64,000 nucleotides of DNA, from contig WTGU01000001.1 of the NCBI GenBank assembly GCA_011523425.1, forward strand, positions 1 to 64,000, written 5' to 3'. Source of the stretch: Alphaproteobacteria bacterium. Its GTDB lineage: Bacteria > Pseudomonadota > Alphaproteobacteria > UBA828. Positions 30,214 through 41,924 of the stretch are shown one piece after another. Position numbers and translations under genes: made by a program. The notes below the pieces were generated by a model. That model did no database searches. It saw nothing but the letters and a program-made list of their open reading frames with translations, and had not been told where the DNA came from. Position 1 is the first letter of the stretch, and every line of letters begins with the position of its first letter.

Positions 30214-30800
30214 CCGTGTCGCTGCCCGAGACGACGCCCGAGACGGCGTCTCGATCCGTGCTCGAGGGCGCAAACGCCGACGTCACGGGCGCCGACAACG
30301 CGGGCGAGAGCCGCCATCGCTACCCGACGCGCGCGGTCCTGCTCGACTATCTCTATGCCGGGCTCGGCCTTCTCTTCACCCTCGGCCCGCTAGGGCTGGC
30401 GGCGTCCGCCGGCCCGGCCGCCTGGTTTCTCGGCGGGCTCGCCCTGCTGTTCGCCGTCTACGGCGTGCGCACGGTGCTGAGGCACCGGATACGGATTCTC
30501 GTGAGCGACGACGGGCTCAACGCGGACGGCCTCCTGCGCCGGCACTTGCCGTGGGCAGGGCTTAGCCGCTGCACGCTCCGCTACTACTCGACCAGGCGCA
30601 ATCGCGACGGCGGGTGGATGCAGCTCACCCTGAGGTCGAACGGCCGGAGCGTGCGGGTCTATTCGCAGATCGAAGGCTTCGATCGGATCGTCCGCCGCGC
30701 GGCCCACGCGGCCGCGGGCCGCGGTCTCTCCCTCGACAACGCCACGACGGAGAACCTGCGTGCGCTGGGGCTTGCCCCCGGCGTCGAGGACGACGTCTAG
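30210..30800 (+). CDS. Membrane protein with PH-like C-terminal domain, unknown function
   Basis: This 196-residue protein starts with GTG overlapping the CoA ligase stop. The first 40 residues are polar, two hydrophobic segments follow (about residues 43-60 and 65-85), and then a mostly beta C-terminal part: RIRILVSDDGLNADGLL, LPWAGLSRCTLRYYSTRR and SVRVYSQIEGFDRIVRRA. The arrangement resembles bacterial PH-domain membrane proteins, with a DGL...W..I/L pattern after two helices. I do not recognise a specific family. Translational coupling and placement between a ligase and a CoA-transferase suggest a link with acyl-CoA metabolism, but no function is claimed. Confidence 0.7.
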   Translation: MTVSLPETTPETASRSVLEGANADVTGADNAGESRHRYPTRAVLLDYLYAGLGLLFTLGPLGLAASAGPAAWFLGGLALLFAVYGVRTVLRHRIRILVSDDGLNADGLLRRHLPWAGLSRCTLRYYSTRRNRDGGWMQLTLRSNGRSVRVYSQIEGFDRIVRRAAHAAAGRGLSLDNATTENLRALGLAPGVEDDV

Positions 30801-30809
30801 ACCCCTCCC

Positions 30810-32051
30810 ATGCACGATTCCAGGACCGGCCCGCTCGGCGGCCTCAAGGTGCTCGATCTCAGCCGCATTCTCGCGGGCCCCTGGGCCGGCCAGCTTCTGG
30901 CCGACTTCGGCGCCGACGTGGTCAAGGTCGAGCGCCCGGGCACGGGTGATGACACCCGCGCCTGGGGGCCGCCCTTCCTGCGCGACGCGGACGGCACCGA
31001 GACAACCGATGCGGCCTATTACATGTCGGCGAACCGGGGGAAGCGCTCGATCACCATCGACCTCGCCGCGCCCGAGGGGCAGGCCGTGATCAGGCGGCTC
31101 GTGGAACGCGCTGATGTCCTGATCGAGAACTACAAGGTGGGCGGGCTCGCCAAGTACGGCCTCGACTATCCCTCGCTGAGCACGGTCAATCCCCGCCTCG
31201 TCTACTGCTCGATCACCGGCTTCGGCCAGTCGGGACCCTACGCGACCCGCACCGGCTACGACCTCATCGCGCAGGCCATGGGCGGCATCATGAGCATCAC
31301 GGGCGAGCGCGACGATCTGCCCGGCGGCGGCCCGCAGAAGGTGGGCGTCGCCGCCGCCGATCTGATGACCGGCATGTACGCGGCGACCGCGATCCTGGCT
31401 GCGCTCACGAGCCGCGAGCAGAGCGGGCGGGGCCAGCATATCGACCTCGCGCTCCTCGACACCCAGGTGGCCTGGCTCGCCAACCAGGCCATGAACTACC
31501 TGATCGGGGGCGACGCTCCTGCGCGCGCCGGCAACGAGCACCAGAACATCGTGCCCTACGGGGTCTTCTCCACGCGCGACGGGTACTTCGCGCTCGCCAT
31601 CGGCAACAACAGCCAGCTCCGCAAGTTCTGCACGGTAGCCGGCTGCCCCGAGATCGCCGACGACCCGCGCTTCGCGACTAACATCGAGCGGCTGCGCAAC
31701 CGCGTCGAGCTGATCGCGCTGCTGAACGACATCACCCGGCAGCGGACCATGGACGAGTGGAGCGCGGTGCTGGAGCCGGTGGGGGTTCCCTGCGGGCCCA
31801 TCAACAGCATCGACCGGGTCTTCGCCAACCCGCAGGTCGAGGCCCGGGGCATGAAGGTGAGCATCCCTCACAGCCTCGGCGTCGAGGTGGAGTACCCGGC
31901 CAACCCGATCAAGTTCTCGGAGACGCCGGTGGACTATCCGCGCGCAGCCCCGATGCTGGGCGAGGATGCGGATACCGTGCTGCGCGACTGGCTCGATCTC
32001 GACGAGGCGGCGGTCACCCTGCTTCGCGAGAGCGGCTGCGGCATCGACTGA
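30810..32051 (+). CDS. CaiB/BaiF family (class III) CoA-transferase
   Basis: This 413-residue family III CoA-transferase moves CoA between carboxylic acids. The N terminus reads GPLGGLKVLDLSRILAGPWAGQ, and the catalytic Asp is expected in LLDTQVAWLANQAMNYL near residue 220. VERADVLIENYKVGGLAKYGLDY is typical of the family. With the CaiC-like ligase nine bases plus one gene upstream it could start a CoA-linked degradation route for an acid brought in by the Liv system. The actual acid is unknown. Confidence 0.92.
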   Translation: MHDSRTGPLGGLKVLDLSRILAGPWAGQLLADFGADVVKVERPGTGDDTRAWGPPFLRDADGTETTDAAYYMSANRGKRSITIDLAAPEGQAVIRRLVERADVLIENYKVGGLAKYGLDYPSLSTVNPRLVYCSITGFGQSGPYATRTGYDLIAQAMGGIMSITGERDDLPGGGPQKVGVAAADLMTGMYAATAILAALTSREQSGRGQHIDLALLDTQVAWLANQAMNYLIGGDAPARAGNEHQNIVPYGVFSTRDGYFALAIGNNSQLRKFCTVAGCPEIADDPRFATNIERLRNRVELIALLNDITRQRTMDEWSAVLEPVGVPCGPINSIDRVFANPQVEARGMKVSIPHSLGVEVEYPANPIKFSETPVDYPRAAPMLGEDADTVLRDWLDLDEAAVTLLRESGCGID

Positions 32052-32067
32052 CGCCGGTGCTACTCCC

Positions 32068-32727
32068 TCAACCCGCGCCGCCCAGCACGTCGCGAAGGAA
32101 GTGGCCGCCGATCTCCAGCCCGTCCGGCGCGATACCGTGGCCGATCCCGCGGCTCACGTGCCACTGCACCGGAACCTCGCAGGCGGCCAGTGTCGCGGTC
32201 GCCTCAAAGAGCGCCCCCACCGGCACCCGATCGTCGGCATCGCCATGGACGAGCAGCGCCGGCGGACGTGCCCGCAGCTCGTCGCCGAGCCGCTCGCCGC
32301 TCACCAGCCAGCCGGAGAAGCCGAGCACGCCGGCGCACGGTGACGTGCGGCGATAGGCCACGTGCAGCGACATTATCGTGCCCTGGCTGAACCCCACCAG
32401 CGCGAGGTCGCGCTCGGCGAGCCCGAGCGCCGCGAGCCTCGCGTCGATATCGGCGTTGAGCGCGTCTGCGGCCTGCGCGATGCCATCGGCGACGGGTACG
32501 GGCGAGCGGTCGCTGAGGCTGAACCACTGCCGGCCCGAGGGCGCCATGTCGCAGGGCTCCGGCGCGTCCGGCGCAGCGAAGCAGGCGTCCGGCAGGAGCT
32601 GGCCCCAGGGCTCGGCGAGGCCGATCAAGTCGTTGCCGTCCGCGCCCAGCCCGTGCAGCAGCAGCACGAGCTTGCGGGGCGCGCCGCCTGCCGCAGGCGG
32701 CCGTTCGGGTCCCGTCAGGGCGCTCAC
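32068..32727 (-). CDS. Phospholipase/carboxylesterase family alpha/beta hydrolase
   Basis: The 219-residue serine hydrolase shows LLHGLGADGNDL, the nucleophile elbow GFSQGT (Ser near residue 115), the acid in VHGDADDRVP and the His in GIGHGIAPDG. This size and layout match PF02230-type carboxylesterases, which act on short acyl esters or thioesters. The GTG at 32727 follows GGAG nine bases upstream and gives the normal length, so the longer ATG-started frame was not used. It converges with the CaiB-like gene 16 bp away. Confidence 0.87.
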   Translation of the reverse strand: MSALTGPERPPAAGGAPRKLVLLLHGLGADGNDLIGLAEPWGQLLPDACFAAPDAPEPCDMAPSGRQWFSLSDRSPVPVADGIAQAADALNADIDARLAALGLAERDLALVGFSQGTIMSLHVAYRRTSPCAGVLGFSGWLVSGERLGDELRARPPALLVHGDADDRVPVGALFEATATLAACEVPVQWHVSRGIGHGIAPDGLEIGGHFLRDVLGGAG

Positions 32728-32854
32728 TCTCGGCTTCTCCGCTGGCTGTGACGTGACGCGCCGATGATGGCCGTCGCCCCCGGCCCGCACAAGGCACGAC
32801 CACGCGCGTCCGCGCCCGTCGCCGCTACCGGACGAGGCGTCGCTCCGGCGGCAC

Positions 32855-33886
32855 TCAGGTCGAGATCATCTTCTTCTCGATCCCGACGCCCGCCGCGATG
32901 GCCCGCTCGTATTCGAGCGGCAGCGTCGCTGAGTCCTGGAGCGCGATCCCCGTCGAATCGAAGAGCGTGACCTCGCTCGCCGAGGTGCGGCCGGGAATCG
33001 TGCCCGTGATCACCTCGCCGATGTCGCCCGCCACGTCGCTCTCCTGGAGCTGGCCCCTGGTCAGCGGCACGTTGATCTCGCCGTCGGTGATGCACTGGCG
33101 CATGTCGTCGACGATGATCCGCGCGCGCCGCAGGATGGCGACGTCGAGTTCCTGCGTGCCGGCGAGGCCGCCGCCGAGGGCCGCGATATGCATGCCGTCC
33201 TCGATCAGCTCGTTGCCGAGCACCGGCGTCTCCCCCGTGGTCCCGGTGACCACCACGTCGGCGCCCGGCACCACGTCCTCAAGCACGGTCGAGGGCGTGA
33301 TCGCGAGATCGGGGTGGTTCGGCTGCTCGCTCGCCATGAAGGCATCCAGCGTCGCCTGGGTCCGGCTCCAGACACGGACTTCCTTCCACTCGTGCGTCGC
33401 GACGCAGGTGCGGAAGGCGCCGGTGTTCACGTCGCCGGCCCCCACCAGCGCGAGCACGGAGGAGTCCTCCCGTGCCATCCACTTGGCGGAGACCGCGCCG
33501 GACGCACCGGTCCGCATCAGGGTGTGGTGGGTACCGTCCACGATGGCGAGGGGAAACCCGGTCTCCGGCTCCGTGTAGATCAGGATCGAGAACACGGTGG
33601 GGAGATTGAACCTGGCGCGGTTCTCGAAGCGGATGGAGACCCATTTGCAGGCGGCGGCGGCAGACGCGGCTTCCGGCTCCTCGATGTAGGACGGCATGAT
33701 CTCCCACTCGCCCGGATACTTGTCGAGCACGATATGGCCCTTGGGCTCCATGTAGACCCGCCCCTCGCCCATGCGTCGGAAGGCGGTTTCCACGCAGCGG
33801 ACATACTCCTCGGGTTCCAGCAGGCCGATCATTTCGCTGCGGCTCAGGATCAGGGTCTTGCGATTGCGCCAACTCGTCTGCGTCAT
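32855..33886 (-). CDS. Ornithine cyclodeaminase / mu-crystallin family protein
   Basis: This 343-residue NAD(P)-binding enzyme family includes ornithine and lysine cyclodeaminases, ketimine reductases and opine-type dehydrogenases. The Rossmann motif LVGAGDVNTG is near residue 145. Substrate-region segments are ACKWVSIRF (Lys), RTGASGAVSAKWMA and the late Asp in LFDSTGIALQD. The exact reaction cannot be told. It is on the minus strand with the esterase 127 bp downstream. Confidence 0.88.
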   Translation of the reverse strand: MTQTSWRNRKTLILSRSEMIGLLEPEEYVRCVETAFRRMGEGRVYMEPKGHIVLDKYPGEWEIMPSYIEEPEAASAAAACKWVSIRFENRARFNLPTVFSILIYTEPETGFPLAIVDGTHHTLMRTGASGAVSAKWMAREDSSVLALVGAGDVNTGAFRTCVATHEWKEVRVWSRTQATLDAFMASEQPNHPDLAITPSTVLEDVVPGADVVVTGTTGETPVLGNELIEDGMHIAALGGGLAGTQELDVAILRRARIIVDDMRQCITDGEINVPLTRGQLQESDVAGDIGEVITGTIPGRTSASEVTLFDSTGIALQDSATLPLEYERAIAAGVGIEKKMIST

Positions 33887-34051
33887 GGCTCGCCCGCTCC
33901 TCTCTGAGTTCGGTTCCTCCGACGAGGATCTCGGCCACTATAGGTCCATCCGCCAAGGCCGTGGGCAGCGCGCACGCGACGCGCTATAACGCGCGATACC
34001 GCCCTGAGGGCCCCGCCTGTGCCGGGCGGGCGCCAGGCCGCGAGGTGCGCC

Positions 34052-34246
34052 ATGCTGGCCGACATTCTCGAGATCGCCGTCTACGTCCTGATGGGCGCGG
34101 TCGTGGTCGTCCTCGTGATGGGGCTCGGCGCGATGTACACCGGCGGCAAGAAGAGCAAGAGCAACGTCTTCATGCGCTGGCGGGTGGGCCTCCAGTTCGC
34201 GGCGATCGCGCTGCTCGCGCTGCTGGTCTTCGTCGTCCAGAAGTAG
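34052..34246 (+). CDS. Twin transmembrane helix small protein (HIG1-like)
   Basis: This 64-residue protein has two hydrophobic helices (about 5-25 and 43-61) around a basic loop TGGKKSKSNVFMRWR. This matches the small alphaproteobacterial HIG1-like protein that is often encoded next to a cobalamin adenosyltransferase, as here (five bases away). In mitochondria, HIG1 proteins assist respiratory complexes; in bacteria the role is not settled. The ATG at 34052 gives a start at the first helix and follows GAGGTGCGCC; an in-frame start 33 bases earlier is less likely. Confidence 0.82.
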   Translation: MLADILEIAVYVLMGAVVVVLVMGLGAMYTGGKKSKSNVFMRWRVGLQFAAIALLALLVFVVQK

Positions 34247-34251
34247 GCCGC

Positions 34252-34806
34252 ATGGTCCGGCTCACCAGGATCTACACCCGCGGCGGCGATGCGGGGGAGA
34301 CCTCGCTCGGCGGCGGCGCGCGCGTGAAGAAGCACCACGCGAGGGTCGAGGCCTACGGCACGGTGGACGAGGCCAACGCGGCCATCGGTCTCGCCCGTCT
34401 GGAGACGGACGGCGAGGCCGACGCGATGCTCGAGCGCATCCAGAACGACCTCTTCGACCTCGGAGCCGACCTCTGCCGCCCGGGGCCGCTGGAAGAGGGC
34501 CTGCGCATCGCCCAGGCGCAGGTCGACCGGCTGGAGAGCGAGATCGACGCGCTGAACGAGCGGCTCCAGCCGCTCGAGTCATTCGTCCTGCCGGGCGGCA
34601 GCCGGGCTGCGGCGGCGCTGCATCTCGCGCGCACGGTGGTGCGCCGCGCCGAGCGGCTGATCACCGTGCTCGCGGAGGCCGAGCCCGTGAATCCCCTGGC
34701 GGTGGTCTACGCCAACCGGCTCTCCGACCATCTCTTCGTGCTGGCCCGCCACCTCAACGACGACGGCGCCACCGACACGCTCTGGGTCCCCGGCGCGAAC
34801 CGGTAG
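34252..34806 (+). CDS. Cob(I)yrinic acid a,c-diamide adenosyltransferase, PduO type
   Basis: The 184-residue ATP:cob(I)alamin adenosyltransferase makes the adenosylcobalamin form of vitamin B12. The N-terminal ATP-binding motif reads YTRGGDAGETSLGGG (residues 7-21), followed by RVEAYGTVDEANAAIG, and the helical bundle ends with PLAVVYANRLSDHLFVLAR. The length is normal. It starts five bases after the twin-helix gene, so the two form an operon. Confidence 0.94.
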   Translation: MVRLTRIYTRGGDAGETSLGGGARVKKHHARVEAYGTVDEANAAIGLARLETDGEADAMLERIQNDLFDLGADLCRPGPLEEGLRIAQAQVDRLESEIDALNERLQPLESFVLPGGSRAAAALHLARTVVRRAERLITVLAEAEPVNPLAVVYANRLSDHLFVLARHLNDDGATDTLWVPGANR

Positions 34807-34861
34807 GGCGACAGGCTGGTGCCGTGCGCCGGAAATGCGCGCGAATGCCGTTGGCCTCCCA

Positions 34862-34973
34862 CCGTCATGCCCGGACTAGTTCCGGGCATCCACGTGATCG
34901 CGCGATACTCCGGGGCGGCGAGGCGGAAGCGGTGCAAGACCGTGGATGGCCGGGACAAGTCCGGCCATGACGG
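34862..34973. repeat. Alphaproteobacterial palindromic intergenic repeat
   Basis: The left arm 34862-34894 (containing GTCATGCCCGGACTAGTTCC) and the right arm 34941-34973 (containing GGGACAAGTCCGGCCATGAC) are inverted copies with about four mismatches in 33 bases, around 46 bases of spacer. Each arm is also internally palindromic. This resembles the REP-like elements scattered through alphaproteobacterial genomes. It fills the 229-bp gap between the convergent adenosyltransferase and gcvP genes and may end both transcripts. Confidence 0.8.
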
Positions 34974-35035
34974 AAGAGGGATGTCCGCATTGGTCGCTTT
35001 CGGTTGCTGGCCACGAAACCAGCCCGGCCCGCCGG

Positions 35036-37930
<2,895 letters not shown>

Positions 37931-38017
37931 CGCGATCGTTCCCTCCCCGTCGGCGGGCGCCGGCTTGTCGTCGCCGCGTTCCGCAAGACCCTGTTGCCGC
38001 CGGCCGCGGCGACGTGA

Positions 38018-38401
38018 CTAGTCGTCGCCGAGCCCGGAGACGTAGTCGGCGTAGGCCGCCTCGTCCATCAGCCCGTCGAGCTCGCCGGGCGCGCTCAGCC
38101 GGAGCTTGAGAAACCAACCCGCACCGGTCGGATCGCCGTTCACGAGCGCCGGGTCGTCTTCCAGCGCCTGATTGACCTCGACGATCTCGCCGGAGACCGG
38201 CGCATAGACCTCGCTCGCGGCCTTGACCGATTCGACCACCGCCGCCTCCTCGTTCTGGGCGACGGTCCTGCCGACCTCCGGCAGCTCGACATAGACCACG
38301 TCGCCGAGCTGCTCCTGCGCGTAGTCGGAGATGCCGACGGTGCCGACATCGCCGTCCACCCGCACCCATTCATGATCCTTGCTGTACTTGAGCCCGCTCA
38401 T
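38018..38401 (-). CDS. gcvH: Glycine cleavage system H protein
   Basis: This 127-residue lipoyl carrier shuttles the aminomethyl intermediate from GcvP to GcvT. The lipoylation site is Lys60 in [14 protein letters not shown], and the fold starts [13 protein letters not shown]. The length is normal. It sits 13 bp after gcvT and shares its riboswitch control. Confidence 0.98.
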   Translation of the reverse strand: MSGLKYSKDHEWVRVDGDVGTVGISDYAQEQLGDVVYVELPEVGRTVAQNEEAAVVESVKAASEVYAPVSGEIVEVNQALEDDPALVNGDPTGAGWFLKLRLSAPGELDGLMDEAAYADYVSGLGDD

Positions 38402-38414
38402 GGAAACCTCTCGC

Positions 38415-39530
38415 TCACGGTCGATGATAGGAGTGGGGGACGAACGGCAGCTTGACGATGGTCGCCGGCCGGGGCTTGTCCCTCACCAGCAGCGACACCG
38501 GTCTGCCGGCCTCGGCGGCCTCCGCCGCGACGTAGCCCATGGCGACCGGCCCGCCGACGGTCGGCCCGAAGCCGCCGCTGGTGACTGCGCCGATCGTGGT
38601 CCCCTCCGCGTCCAGCACGGATGTGCCCTCGCGCGCCGGCGCCCGGCCGTCCGGGCGGATGCCGACGCGGCGCCGCCGGGGGCCGTCTGCCAGCTCGCGC
38701 CGGATCCGCTCCGCGCCGGGGAAGCCGCCCTCCGCCCGGCGGCGCTTGCCGATCGACCAGGCGAGCCCGGCCTCGACCGGCGAGGTGGTCTCGTCGATGT
38801 CGTGGCCGTAGAGGCAGAGCCCGGCCTCCAGGCGCAGCGAATCGCGGGCGCCGAGGCCGACCGGCTCGACCTCGGGCTCGGCTGCAAGCTGCCGCCAGAA
38901 CGCCGCCGTCTCGTCTGCGGGCAGCGAAATCTCGAATCCGTCCTCGCCGGTGTAGCCCGAGCGCGAGATCAGGGCGTCCGTACCGCCGATGGTGAACCGG
39001 CCTGCGGTCATGAAACCGAGCTTGGCGCATGCCGGCGCGTGGCGCCCGAGCACCGCCGCCGCCTTCGGCCCCTGCAATGCGATCAGCGCACGCTCGGCGA
39101 GCTCCTCGAGGGCCACGTCACCCTCGAGCCTCTCGTTCAGATGCCGGAGGTCCGCCTCCTTGCAGGCCGCGTTGACCACGAGCAGGAGTCCGCCGTCGAT
39201 CCGGGTCACGATCAGGTCGTCGAGGATGCCGCCGTCGTCACTGGTGAACTGGGTGTAGCGCATGCTGCCGGAGGCGAGCCCGGCGATGTCCCCCGGCACC
39301 AGGCGCTCGAGGGCGGCGACGGCGTCCGCGCCGGTGAGCCGCATCTGACCCATGTGGGAGACGTCGAAGAGGCCGGCGGCGGTCCTGGCGTGCGTGTGCT
39401 CCGCCATGATGCCGGCCGGATAGCGCACCGGCATGGCGTAGCCGGCGAACCCCACCAGCGTGGCGCCGAGGGCGCGGTGCTCGTCGTAGAGCGGAGTCCG
39501 GGCGAGGTCGGCTACGGCGTCGTCGCTCAT
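38415..39530 (-). CDS. gcvT: Aminomethyltransferase, glycine cleavage T protein
   Basis: The 371-residue T protein moves the one-carbon unit to tetrahydrofolate and releases ammonia. Family marks include [25 protein letters not shown] and the substrate Asp region. [10 protein letters not shown] is near residue 190. It starts at 39530 with ribosome site GGGAGAAGCC. As the first gene of the operon it is the direct target of the glycine riboswitch just upstream. Confidence 0.97.
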   Translation of the reverse strand: MSDDAVADLARTPLYDEHRALGATLVGFAGYAMPVRYPAGIMAEHTHARTAAGLFDVSHMGQMRLTGADAVAALERLVPGDIAGLASGSMRYTQFTSDDGGILDDLIVTRIDGGLLLVVNAACKEADLRHLNERLEGDVALEELAERALIALQGPKAAAVLGRHAPACAKLGFMTAGRFTIGGTDALISRSGYTGEDGFEISLPADETAAFWRQLAAEPEVEPVGLGARDSLRLEAGLCLYGHDIDETTSPVEAGLAWSIGKRRRAEGGFPGAERIRRELADGPRRRRVGIRPDGRAPAREGTSVLDAEGTTIGAVTSGGFGPTVGGPVAMGYVAAEAAEAGRPVSLLVRDKPRPATIVKLPFVPHSYHRP

Positions 39531-39555
39531 GGCTTCTCCCAGGCACGCACAGACA

Positions 39556-39590
39556 GGGGCACGATCCCACGCAGGATCGTCCGGTGCCCC
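39556..39590 (-). promoter_or_regulatory. Hairpin between glycine riboswitch and gcvT (likely expression platform)
   Basis: On the plus strand GGGGC (39556-39560) plus ACGATCC (39561-39567) pair with GGATCGT (39574-39580) and GCCCC (39586-39590), with a five-base bulge. It sits immediately after the second aptamer and 16 bases before the ribosome site. No T-run follows, so control of translation or of a processed leader is more likely than simple intrinsic termination. The mechanism is inferred. Confidence 0.55.
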
Positions 39591-39787
39591 CTCTGTCTCG
39601 GAACCTGAGAGATTAACCGGGCGGCCGATAGCCTGCCGCCGGCTTACCCCGTCGGTGAGGCGGCGTCGCGGCTGCCGCCTGCTTTCCAGAGTCGCATCCC
39701 CCCGCGGTCCCTGATGCCTGAGAGTTTCCGGGACGCTTGCTCCTTCGGCGCCGCGCGGCACGGCCGCACGGACTCTCCCGCGGGGTT
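39591..39787 (-). ncRNA. Tandem glycine riboswitch
   Basis: The leader of gcvT contains two glycine-aptamer cores in a row. Read on the minus strand, the first has GGGAGAGTC (39771-39779), CGCCGAAGGAGCAAG (39736-39750) and AAACTCTCAGGCA (39715-39727). The second has GCGACTCTGGAAAG (39682-39695), CACCGACGGGGTAAG (39643-39657) and AATCTCTCAGG near 39604-39614. These are the hallmark conserved strings. Glycine binding would turn on the gcv genes, so that excess glycine is degraded. Ends are approximate. Confidence 0.95.
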
Positions 39788-39810
39788 CATCTGCAAGACC
39801 GGTCGGACCA

Positions 39811-39838
39811 ATACTACCGACTTAGCCGTGCCGGTCAA
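39811..39838 (-). promoter_or_regulatory. Probable gcv promoter
   Basis: On the minus strand TTGACC (39838-39833) and TAGTAT (39816-39811) are 16 bp apart, just upstream of the riboswitch 5' end, so transcription would begin near 39804. This agrees with sigma-70 spacing. Confidence 0.55.
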
Positions 39839-39849
39839 CTGCGGCCGAA

Positions 39850-39876
39850 CCGGGCCGCCACGCCGTGGCGGCCCGG
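39850..39876 (-). terminator. Hairpin after the phoX-like gene
   Basis: CCGGGCCGCCA (39850-39860) pairs exactly with TGGCGGCCCGG (39866-39876) around CGCCG. It starts nine bases after the phosphatase stop and lies upstream of the gcv promoter, separating the two transcripts. No T-run is present. Confidence 0.6.
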
Positions 39877-39884
39877 CACAAGGC

Positions 39885-41798
39885 TCAGCCGATCACGCCG
39901 CCGTCGTCGCGGGTGATCGCCACCACGGCGGAGCGCGGCGCGGCGTCGCCGCCTTCGGGGAAATGGCTGTCGCCCTTCTCGCCGGGGTGCTGGATGCCGA
40001 CGAAGAGGGTGGTGCGATCGACGCTCCAGGCGATCCCGGTGACCTCGCATTCGCGGGGGCCGACGAGGAAGCGGCGAATCTCGCCGCTGGCGGGGTCACC
40101 GACCAGCATCACGTTGTTGCCCTGGCCGGCGAAGTCGCCCTCGTTCGAGTACGTGCCGTCGGTCTGGATCCAGAGGCGGCCCTGGCTGTCGAAGGCGAGG
40201 CCGTCCGGCGAGTTGAACATGTTGTCCGCAGTCACGTTGGCGGAACCGGCGCGCGCGTCGGCATGAACGGTGGGGTTGCCCGCCACCACGTAGAGGTCCC
40301 AGGCGAAGGTCTCGGCCGCGTGGTCGCCGCCTTCCGGCGCCCAGCGGACGATCTGGCCGTACTTGTTCTTCTCCCTCGGGTTGGGGCCGCCCACCGGCGT
40401 CGCGTCGCCGCCCGCATTGGGCTTGACCCCGCGGTTCTTGTTGTTGGTCAGGCAGCAATAGGCCTCGGCCTTGCCCGGATTGACCGCGACCCATTCGGGC
40501 CGGTCCATGGTCGTGGCACCCACCGCAGACGCCGCCTGGCGGGTGTGGATGCAGATCTCGGCCTCGGATGCCATGCCGGTCGTCTCGGGCGTGAGCGCGA
40601 CCCACTCGCCGCGGCCGTCGTCGGCGAAGCGCGCGACCGAGAGGGTGCCGCTTTCCAGCAGGCCGGCGCTGTCGCCGCCTTCCGCGTAGACGCCGTCGCT
40701 CACGAAGCGATAGAGGAACTCGCCCCGCTCGTCGTCGCCGAGATAGACCACGACCCGGCCGTCGGCGGCGAGCGTCACCTCCGCGTTCTCGTGCTTGAAG
40801 CGGCCGAGCGCCGTCAGCTTCCTCGGCGTGGATGCAGGATCGAGCGGGTCGATCTCGACGACGTAGCCGGCGCGGTGCGGCTCGTTGGGGTGCCTGGAGA
40901 CGTCGAAGCGCTCGTCCGTCATCGCCCAGCCGTAGCCCCAGTCTTCCTCCCTGATGCCGTAGCGCTTGAAGCCGTCGGGCAGGGCGAAGTCCGGATCGCT
41001 CGACGAGAAGTAGCCGTTGAAGTTCTCCTCGCAGGCGAGATAGGTGCCCCAGGCCGTACGCCCGTTGCCGCAGTTGTTCCAGGTGCCGAGCGCCGTCGTT
41101 CCGGCCGGGTCGGCCGCGGTCTTCGTCATGTCGTGGCCGCGCGCAGGGCCTGTGATCTGCATCGGTGTGTCGGGGGTGATGCGGCGGTTGTAGGGAGAAT
41201 CCTGGACGATCCGCCAGGTGCCGTCGGCCCGGGCGATCTCGACGATGGAGACGCCGTGCGCGGCCTTGCACTTGCGCACGTCGTCCTCGGTCTCGGGCTT
41301 CCCCGACTCACGGTTGGCGAAGGCGATAGCGAGGTTGGTGTACTCGTTGTTCACGGCGAGCACGCTGTGTGCGCCGTCGCTGAAGAGCGCCATGCCGTCG
41401 TTGTTGTCGCCGAAGGCTCTTTCCTGGCTCGCGCCGGTTCCGCGCGTCGCATGATCGAACGGCGCGCCGTCGGACCAGAGCGGATCGCCCCAGCGTGCCA
41501 CCACGTGCCAGCGGACGCCCTCGGGCAGGGTGATCGTGTCGAGCCTGTTGGCGGCGACCGGCGTGAAGGCGAGACCCGTGCCCCCGGCGCGCGCCGGCAG
41601 CGCGCCTATGGCACCGGCACCCAGCACGAACGCGGCAGCCCCGCAGGCTGCGCTGCCGCGGAGGAAGACGCGCCGCGAGACCGCCCGCTCGGCCAGGCGT
41701 TCGAAGTCGGTGGGCACCGCGTGCCGGCCGTCGTGCCCGCCGGCATCGCCCTGTGAGACCGCGTCCCGTGCGGCCACCGCGTGATCGCGCATGTCCAT
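39885..41798 (-). CDS. PhoX-family alkaline phosphatase (DUF839)
   Basis: This 637-residue protein is predicted to be exported by the Tat path: SRRVFLRGSAACGAAAF near residues 41-57 contains the twin-arginine motif, followed by a hydrophobic stretch and an AxA-like site near PARAGG. The mature protein shows LACEENFNGYF, the PhoX-type Cys-Glu-Glu cofactor segment, and TWNNCGNGRTAWGTY. PhoX enzymes use an iron-calcium cofactor to release phosphate from organic esters in the periplasm. No Pho box was identified upstream. Confidence 0.9.
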   Translation of the reverse strand: MDMRDHAVAARDAVSQGDAGGHDGRHAVPTDFERLAERAVSRRVFLRGSAACGAAAFVLGAGAIGALPARAGGTGLAFTPVAANRLDTITLPEGVRWHVVARWGDPLWSDGAPFDHATRGTGASQERAFGDNNDGMALFSDGAHSVLAVNNEYTNLAIAFANRESGKPETEDDVRKCKAAHGVSIVEIARADGTWRIVQDSPYNRRITPDTPMQITGPARGHDMTKTAADPAGTTALGTWNNCGNGRTAWGTYLACEENFNGYFSSSDPDFALPDGFKRYGIREEDWGYGWAMTDERFDVSRHPNEPHRAGYVVEIDPLDPASTPRKLTALGRFKHENAEVTLAADGRVVVYLGDDERGEFLYRFVSDGVYAEGGDSAGLLESGTLSVARFADDGRGEWVALTPETTGMASEAEICIHTRQAASAVGATTMDRPEWVAVNPGKAEAYCCLTNNKNRGVKPNAGGDATPVGGPNPREKNKYGQIVRWAPEGGDHAAETFAWDLYVVAGNPTVHADARAGSANVTADNMFNSPDGLAFDSQGRLWIQTDGTYSNEGDFAGQGNNVMLVGDPASGEIRRFLVGPRECEVTGIAWSVDRTTLFVGIQHPGEKGDSHFPEGGDAAPRSAVVAITRDDGGVIG

Positions 41799-41924
41799 CT
41801 CCCGTGATCGAACGACGCTCCGTGTCCGGGCCGGGATAGCCTCGGCCGGTTACGGCCGCTCGGCAGCCGAGTGACAGCTTCGTGACGCCCCCGGCCTCGG
41901 GCCGGCGGACGCTCGGGCCCGGCG

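Noticed and set aside
41799-41924. Pho box or small RNA upstream of the phoX-like gene
   Set aside because: The 126-bp gap shows no pair of PhoB-like direct repeats and no strong hairpin.
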